Part shown: one piece after another, positions 14,607 through 18,170 of the stretch
Layout of the letters: each line of letters begins with the position of its first letter
How positions within the stretch are numbered: the first letter of the stretch is position 1
Assembly: GCA_029851945.1 (NCBI GenBank)
Contig: JARKUZ010000052.1
Span: 1-18,170, forward strand
Direction of reading: 5' to 3'
Source of the DNA: Terrisporobacter sp.
GTDB taxonomy: Bacteria > Bacillota_A > Clostridia > Peptostreptococcales > Peptostreptococcaceae
Length of the DNA: 18,170 nucleotides
Made by a program: the position numbers and the translations under genes
The notes under the pieces: generated by a model
Databases searched by the model: none
Told to the model about the DNA's origin: nothing
What the model saw: only the letters and a program-made list of their open reading frames with translations

Positions 14607-15131
14607 CTATTTTTTATCAACTATGTATACTTTAAATGTAAATTCATCAATCTCATTAAAATCTACCATTAATTCATATTGACCATCTTTTTTGACTGCA
14701 TCTACTAATATAGTACTATTTACTGGTGATGAAGTTTTATTAAATATGTATTCTTCATTTGAATTATCTTTTAACATTACTGTAATAGGATAGTCCGTCT
14801 CTGTTTCAATTTTTAACGATTGCCCTTCTCTTAAGTTTATATTAACTGCTTTCTTAGACATATTATCTTTACTGCCCATAGTTACATCTCCCATAAAGTT
14901 GGCACTATTTTTATCTGGATTATTTGGTTCTTTAGCACTATGTGACCATTTTACTATTTCTAAATCATCACTTTTTAATTCAACATAACCATCAGATATA
15001 GCAAAGTCAAGTTTTGTTTCTTCTTTAGTTCCTACTTGTTCTTCTGACTTCATTTGTCCTTGTGGTTTGCATCCTGTTAGTCCTATTATTAATAGCATAG
15101 ATAATAATATGATAACTATTTTTTTGTTCAT
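14607..15131 (-). CDS. putative lipoprotein of unknown function
   Basis: This 174-residue protein has a classic signal peptide and lipobox, LTGC with Cys21, and then a Lys/Glu/Gln-rich linker (22-40). The mature domain (about 42-174) has alternating hydrophobic residues, suggesting a beta sandwich, and would sit outside the membrane. The ATG follows GGGGGAG at five bases. I do not recognise the domain. The frameshifted membrane-anchored gene starts about 55 bases downstream, so they probably form one operon that ends at the terminator 14041-14071. Confidence 0.85.
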   Translation of the reverse strand: MNKKIVIILLSMLLIIGLTGCKPQGQMKSEEQVGTKEETKLDFAISDGYVELKSDDLEIVKWSHSAKEPNNPDKNSANFMGDVTMGSKDNMSKKAVNINLREGQSLKIETETDYPITVMLKDNSNEEYIFNKTSSPVNSTILVDAVKKDGQYELMVDFNEIDEFTFKVYIVDKK

Positions 15132-15270
15132 TTTGTCTCCCCCAATATATTCAGATTATTTGTATAAACACTTAAATAATCATAGCATTTACTTCGTATT
15201 ATATAACAATTATGAATTTTTTCATATATATCTTATTAAATCATTTCAAAAGGTTATTCTATGATAATTG

Positions 15271-15334
15271 AAAAGGGTGTGACATTTTTGGGATACCCTT
15301 ATGTTTTTACTTTTTATAATTTTAATCTATTAAG
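15271..15334. repeat. duplicated terminator block, copy 2
   Basis: This is the second copy of the block at 14042-14113. Its hairpin is AAGGGTGT (15273-15280)/ATACCCTT (15293-15300) with one G.T pair, followed on the minus strand by TTTTC. No gene directly needs it now, as the DUF3791 operon has its own terminator at 15420-15455. Confidence 0.8.
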
Positions 15335-15390
15335 TTTTATTTCACAATTTAAAATATTATAAAAAAGTATTTATTTATCTATATTAATTT

Positions 15391-15412
15391 GAAATATATT
15401 AATATTGTGAAT
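15391..15412. repeat. 22-bp repeated 3'-flank motif, copy 3
   Basis: This is identical to 10263-10284 and lies about 80 bases after the DUF3791 gene end. Confidence 0.7.
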
Positions 15413-15419
15413 TAAGGAA

Positions 15420-15455
15420 TAAAAAAAGAGCTATATATTTTAGTATAATCGCTCT
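15420..15455 (-). terminator. intrinsic terminator of the DUF3791 operon
   Basis: On the minus strand AGAGC (15455-15451) and GCTCT (15431-15427) with further AT pairs inside form a stem followed by seven T residues. It lies 38 bases after the last DUF3791 gene. Confidence 0.75.
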
Positions 15456-15492
15456 AATAATTTAAAATTTATTTTATTTTTAATTAATAAAC

Positions 15493-15723
15493 TTAATTCA
15501 CATATCCTTTATGATGTTTAAATCCATACTCTAACATTAATTCATCCGCTAAATATTTATATCCTCTACAATGTATATCAGATACTCCATTTCTAATTAA
15601 ATCATATATATTAGATTTATAAAAATAGTCCAAACTCTCTTCTAAGTTCTTACCTGTTTGTTTAGAAAATTCAATTATTATCTTTGTATACATCTTTTGA
15701 AGTAATATTTTATTTGCTTCCAT
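15493..15723 (-). CDS. DUF3791-like protein (ALDFFYKS type)
   Basis: This is a small 76-residue cytoplasmic protein, mostly helical, with the pattern L-DYFYKS-x-IYDLI-x-GVSDIHCRGYKYLADELMLEY (positions about 31-67). That pattern matches proteins usually encoded beside DUF3990 ADP-ribosyltransferase genes in Clostridia. The ATG lies after GAGGTGA at seven bases. Upstream, 15710-15837 holds the two ends of such a transferase gene, the tail of which overlaps this start codon in another frame. It therefore looks like a surviving partner, perhaps an antitoxin, of a lost enzyme. The family assignment rests on memory of the motif. Confidence 0.78.
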   Translation of the reverse strand: MEANKILLQKMYTKIIIEFSKQTGKNLEESLDYFYKSNIYDLIRNGVSDIHCRGYKYLADELMLEYGFKHHKGYVN

Positions 15724-15837
15724 TATTTATCACCTCACATGAATTAAATTTTAAATATATATCTAAAATTTCTTGATTGGTTATACATATTTATCAGGAT
15801 TTCGTATTTCACAATAAGATCCATGATATAACTCCAC
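15710..15837 (-). pseudogene. remnant of a DUF3990-like ADP-ribosyltransferase gene
   Basis: The minus strand starts at a GTG (15837) that overlaps the previous gene's stop by one base and follows AGAGGG. It reads VELYHGSYCEIRNPDKYV and then a stop at 15783-15781. In another frame from about 15781 it reads TNQEILDIYLKFNSCEV, then INNGSK, to a stop at 15712-15710. The first part fits the beginning of DUF3990 proteins (LYHGS, with the His of the ADP-ribosyltransferase fold, then an I-x-x-P pattern), and the second fits their end (L-x-F-x-S-x-EV). About 100 or more codons between are gone. Both flanking DUF3791 genes remain intact. Confidence 0.7.
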
Positions 15838-16052
15838 TATATTAGCCCTCTTTCTTTTAACACATTTAGTAGTTCATCTACTATGTATTTTTTACTTTGG
15901 CTATGCAAAGGTTCATAACACGGAATTATATAATCGTCTAAAATATTTGAGTCACTTTTAATTAGCTTATAAACTTCCTTCGTATCTTTATCTAAATATT
16001 CAACCAAACTATCAATGCAAAAAACAATAAATTCCAGAATTTTTTCATCCAT
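15837..16052 (-). CDS. DUF3791 protein (IEFxVFCIE type)
   Basis: This is a 71-residue cytoplasmic protein with DEKILEFIVFCIDSLVEYL, then KEVYKLI, DDYIIPCYEPLHSQS and KKYIVDELLNVLKERG, a good match to my memory of DUF3791. Proteins of this type commonly precede a DUF3990 gene. The ATG at 16052 is 11-12 bases after AAGGAG, a rather long spacing, but no nearer start is in frame. It is the first gene of what was a three-gene operon (DUF3791, DUF3990, second DUF3791). A toxin-antitoxin role is proposed for such operons but is not shown here. Confidence 0.82.
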   Translation of the reverse strand: MDEKILEFIVFCIDSLVEYLDKDTKEVYKLIKSDSNILDDYIIPCYEPLHSQSKKYIVDELLNVLKERGLI

Positions 16053-16126
16053 AAGATTATTATTCTCCTTTTTTATTTTGCATTAATTATTATATTATAA
16101 CATTTATTCATTTGATAAAGGATTGA

Positions 16127-16155
16127 TTGACATTCAAACAAACCTTTATTACTAT
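16127..16155 (+). promoter_or_regulatory. sigma-A type promoter of the small membrane-protein gene
   Basis: A perfect TTGACA (16127-16132) and TACTAT (16150-16155) are separated by 17 bases. The GAAGGGAG ribosome site and ATG 16186 follow at a suitable distance. Confidence 0.65.
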
Positions 16156-16185
16156 TAACGTATAACTTTAGAAGGGAGCAATTTT

Positions 16186-16500
16186 ATGTTTCAAAATATT
16201 ATAAATAATCTCTATACCCCTAAGACTTCTATTTTTGTGCATAATACATTAACTGTATATGTTATATTATATTACTCTGTAGTAGTCCACGATATTTTAA
16301 ATAATGTAGAAGAAACGTGTAACAGTAAGATATCTGACAAGGTCTTAGGATATTATTTTTTAATATTCGAAAGTTTGTTTTTCCTACTTGATTTAAAAAT
16401 ATATAATCAAATATCAATACTTATTCATATAATTACATGCATATTTGTAGTTATATCTCTAGTAATAATCAAAAAAAACAAAGTAAGTCGTAAAAACTGA
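16186..16500 (+). CDS. small membrane protein of unknown function
   Basis: This 104-residue protein has three hydrophobic helices: about 16-36 (IFVHNTLTVYVILYYSVVV), 54-69 and 76-96. An acidic loop with Cys46 (NNVEETCNSKISDK) lies between helices 1 and 2, and the C-terminus is basic (KKNKVSRKN). GAAGGGAG precedes the ATG at about eight bases, and it has its own promoter, so it is likely real. No family was recognised. It is transcribed away from the DUF3791 operon and converges on the nuclease gene. Confidence 0.75.
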   Translation: MFQNIINNLYTPKTSIFVHNTLTVYVILYYSVVVHDILNNVEETCNSKISDKVLGYYFLIFESLFFLLDLKIYNQISILIHIITCIFVVISLVIIKKNKVSRKN

Positions 16501-16596
16501 TAGTGTAAAACAATTTATGCTCCATAATGAAATAAATACTCCTTTACTATAGAGTATCGATATTTCTCTAAATCACAAATTAATTTATACTCTCAA

Positions 16597-16620
16597 ATGG
16601 TACTTTAGTACCATCTTTCT
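16597..16620 (+). terminator. weak terminator between convergent genes
   Basis: ATGGTAC (16597-16603) and GTACCAT (16608-16614) form a 7-bp hairpin with a four-base loop, followed on the plus strand by CTTTCTTTG, a broken T-run. It lies about 100 bases after the membrane-protein gene. Confidence 0.45.
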
Positions 16621-16639
16621 TTGATTAATTAAAATAGAA

Positions 16640-17254
16640 TTATTTTTTATATTTCTCATCATATCCTTTATCCGATACAAAATTTTCTATTCCCCAAATA
16701 TTAAGTTTTTCTGATTTTGCCTTTTTCTCAGATTCAGTCAATTTATCGTAGTTTTCTTGTAATATAGTAATGTCTACTACATTTTCTAAATTATCGCTAA
16801 CTCTAGCCAATCCCTCTGACACTTGCATTTCATTTAATTGAATTAACTCACCATCATAATTAGCATAAGCGTATCCTATGATTCTTCCACTTGTACTTGT
16901 TTTTTCATCTTCATTTGCTTCGATATAAATATCTCCACTTTCTTTTATAACTTTCTCTAGATTCTCTTTAGATTCTTTTCCCAAAGGCATCTCTTTGTAG
17001 ATTGGATGTATCAATTCAGGTGCATCTATACCTGCTAAATAAAGTTCTTTTGAATATGGTTCACCGTCAACATCATATGTAACAAAAATACTATCACCAT
17101 CGTGTACACTATCAACTTTAGCTTTGATAAAGTCCTCTGATAGTACATATTTTTCAGTATTGCTTTCTTCTTTGGGTTTTGTAGTTTCACTACTTTTACT
17201 ACACCCTGTAATTCCAAACATAATAGCTAATAATAATAAAACATGTCTTTTCAT
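16640..17254 (-). CDS. thermonuclease-like (SNase domain) lipoprotein
   Basis: This 204-residue protein has a signal peptide ending in ITGC (Cys18) and a short linker, then a staphylococcal nuclease fold at about 42-170. VHDGDS (Asp52, Asp54) and IDAPE (Asp77, Glu80) match the calcium and general-base residues, and SGRIIGYAYA (Arg124) matches Arg87 of S. aureus nuclease. However, the position of the catalytic Arg35 (usually RLIGID) is Tyr72 (ELYLAGID). A phosphate-binding arginine is therefore missing, and activity may be lowered or altered. The C-terminal ~35 residues are helical and end KGYDEKYKK. It should act on nucleic acids at the outer membrane surface. The ATG follows AGGAGC. Confidence 0.88.
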   Translation of the reverse strand: MKRHVLLLLAIMFGITGCSKSSETTKPKEESNTEKYVLSEDFIKAKVDSVHDGDSIFVTYDVDGEPYSKELYLAGIDAPELIHPIYKEMPLGKESKENLEKVIKESGDIYIEANEDEKTSTSGRIIGYAYANYDGELIQLNEMQVSEGLARVSDNLENVVDITILQENYDKLTESEKKAKSEKLNIWGIENFVSDKGYDEKYKK

Positions 17255-17327
17255 AATTTTGCTCCTATTTTAAATATTTTACATTATATTACAATTATTT
17301 GATTATAATGCTACTTACAATTTTCCA

Positions 17328-18068
17328 CTAAAGTATTTCATTTATTTCCCTTACTTGTCTAATTTCATCTAATAACCATCTTCCATCTATATTATCAAAC
17401 TTCCAATATTCAGTGTATCTACTTGGAATATACTTGCTTCCATCTATTATCTGACCATCCTTTTCTATGTAGTCAATCATGGAGCCTCTTATAGCTACCC
17501 ATATATTATCATTATTGTCTATTGCAAAACCTTTAGCAGAAATCAATTTTTCTTTTTTCAAAATATTTCTTTCATTTCTTACATCCATCCATTCAAGTTT
17601 AGCTTTATGATTTTTGTAAAGTTTATCAGTTGAATACTCAATCGCTATATCTTGATTCATCTCAGTCCAAGCCCTCGCCATTATATAAAAAGTATCACTA
17701 ACATCTTTGTTTATTTTCTCTAATTTATAATTTGGGTTAGATTCGCTTAGATTTTCCAATTTCTTTTTATACTTATTCTTACTTTTAATTACTTTCACTC
17801 CACTCATTATATCTTCAGTTCTCTGAATAATAAAAATAGATGATGATAGTAATATAAAAGAAGAAACCTGTCCTTTAAAATCTTCTTTAGTTCTTCCACT
17901 TCCTCTACCAGTACCATGTGCGCTCGAAGAATGACTACTAGATCCACCTCCTGATGATCCACCACCTCCTCCAGAAGAACCTCCGCCACCTCCAGGCCTA
18001 GCATATGATATAGAAGTAAACATTATAAATATAATTGATAAAACTACTAATTTTTTTACTATTTTCAC
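17328..18068 (-). CDS. Tim44-like domain membrane/secreted protein
   Basis: This 246-residue protein begins with a signal peptide (about 1-23, ending SYA). A Gly/Ser-rich stretch (25-59, runs of five Gly), a short hydrophobic segment (67-81) and a C-terminal domain (about 95-246) follow. The last part (MARAWTEMNQDI, AIEYSTDKLYKNHKAKLEWM, TEYWKFDNIDGRWLLDEI) fits the Tim44/MRPL45-like fold found in bacterial YqjF-like envelope proteins. The start is GTG at 18068-18066, about ten bases after GGGAGGG. A good ECF-type promoter lies upstream. Function in bacteria is not well defined; a role in envelope stress is plausible from the promoter. Confidence 0.85.
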   Translation of the reverse strand: MKIVKKLVVLSIIFIMFTSISYARPGGGGGSSGGGGGSSGGGSSSHSSSAHGTGRGSGRTKEDFKGQVSSFILLSSSIFIIQRTEDIMSGVKVIKSKNKYKKKLENLSESNPNYKLEKINKDVSDTFYIMARAWTEMNQDIAIEYSTDKLYKNHKAKLEWMDVRNERNILKKEKLISAKGFAIDNNDNIWVAIRGSMIDYIEKDGQIIDGSKYIPSRYTEYWKFDNIDGRWLLDEIRQVREINEIL

Positions 18069-18101
18069 CTTAAATATTCCCTCCCTTTTTCACTCCGTGC
18101 T

Positions 18102-18134
18102 TATTAGACGGTAATCTGTTGAAAAAAGTTTTAA
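18102..18134 (-). promoter_or_regulatory. ECF-sigma type promoter of the Tim44-like gene
   Basis: TTAAAAC (18134-18128) and CGTCTAATA (18110-18102) are separated by 17 bases on the minus strand. An AAC -35 core with a CGTC -10 at 16-17 bases is the hallmark of Firmicutes ECF sigma promoters. Transcription would start about 30 bases before the GTG. The sigma factor that uses it is not known; two candidates lie in this window. Confidence 0.55.
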
Positions 18135-18170
18135 TTTTTTAATAAATTATATAGAAATGTTCCAGTATAA

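Larger units (their letters stand above)
15132..15492. other. intergenic region with duplicated flanks
   Basis: The region holds the upstream DNA of the lipoprotein gene (no clear promoter; a TATAAT-like box on the minus strand near 15200), the second copy of the terminator block (15271-15334), a 22-bp copy of a repeated motif (15391-15412) and the terminator of the DUF3791 operon. No gene was seen. Confidence 0.6.

Noticed and set aside
17940..18000. Tandem-like repeat of CCACCT/CCTCC units
   Set aside because: It is explained by the Gly/Ser-rich coding stretch of the Tim44-like gene.
1..18170. Mobile element, prophage, CRISPR array, rRNA or tRNA
   Set aside because: No transposase, integrase, cas gene, regularly spaced repeat or RNA gene signature was found on either strand; the rearrangements look like local duplication and deletion.

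Overview
The window is very AT-rich, uses strong AGGAGG/GGGAGG ribosome sites with frequent TTG and GTG starts, and carries typical Firmicutes families (ECF sigma factor plus DUF4179 pairs, XRE regulators paired with small membrane proteins, DUF3791 proteins, many lipoproteins). This fits a low-GC clostridial chromosome, possibly of the Peptostreptococcaceae; the species cannot be fixed from sequence reading alone. No rRNA, tRNA, CRISPR array, transposase, integrase or phage structural gene was seen.

Layout. 1-1317 (minus): a lipoprotein cut by the window edge, a small membrane-anchored protein and a small zinc-ribbon protein. 1746-2468 (plus): a metallophosphoesterase with its own promoter. 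2623-4565 (minus): an ECF sigma factor overlapping by one base with a DUF4179 membrane anti-sigma-type protein. 4761-7976 (minus): a four-gene operon of ABC ATPase, ABC-2 permease, XRE regulator and a DUF3169-like membrane protein, driven by a near-consensus promoter with two TGACAA-N6-TTGTCA operators. 8174-9862 (minus): a second ECF sigma/DUF4179 pair. 10334-11662 (minus): a lipoprotein alpha/beta hydrolase with an N-terminal DUF3887-like domain. 12103-12633 (minus): a small membrane protein plus XRE regulator behind an AACTTGG operator array. 12900-13172: a decayed ABC transporter, whose ATPase fragment is a copy of the intact one. 13357-13965 (plus): a four-helix membrane protein and a possible tiny lipoprotein. 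14159-15131 (minus): a lipoprotein and a frameshifted gene. 15493-16052 (minus): two DUF3791 proteins flanking the two ends of a deleted DUF3990-like ADP-ribosyltransferase gene. 16186-16500 (plus): a small membrane protein. 16640-18068 (minus): a secreted thermonuclease-like lipoprotein and a Gly/Ser-rich Tim44-like membrane protein behind an ECF-type promoter.

The common theme is the cell envelope: two membrane-controlled sigma factors, an exporter with its own regulator, and several surface lipoproteins. The region has been reshaped by local duplication and deletion. The start of the ABC ATPase and its upstream region exist in three versions (intact at 7817-8170, a longer remnant at 12884-13172, a shorter one at 10083-10284), and several 3' flanks and terminators are repeated. 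The most interesting items are the toxin remnant still lying between its two intact partner genes, the two different operator-controlled XRE/membrane-protein modules, and the putative ECF promoter in front of the Tim44-like gene.
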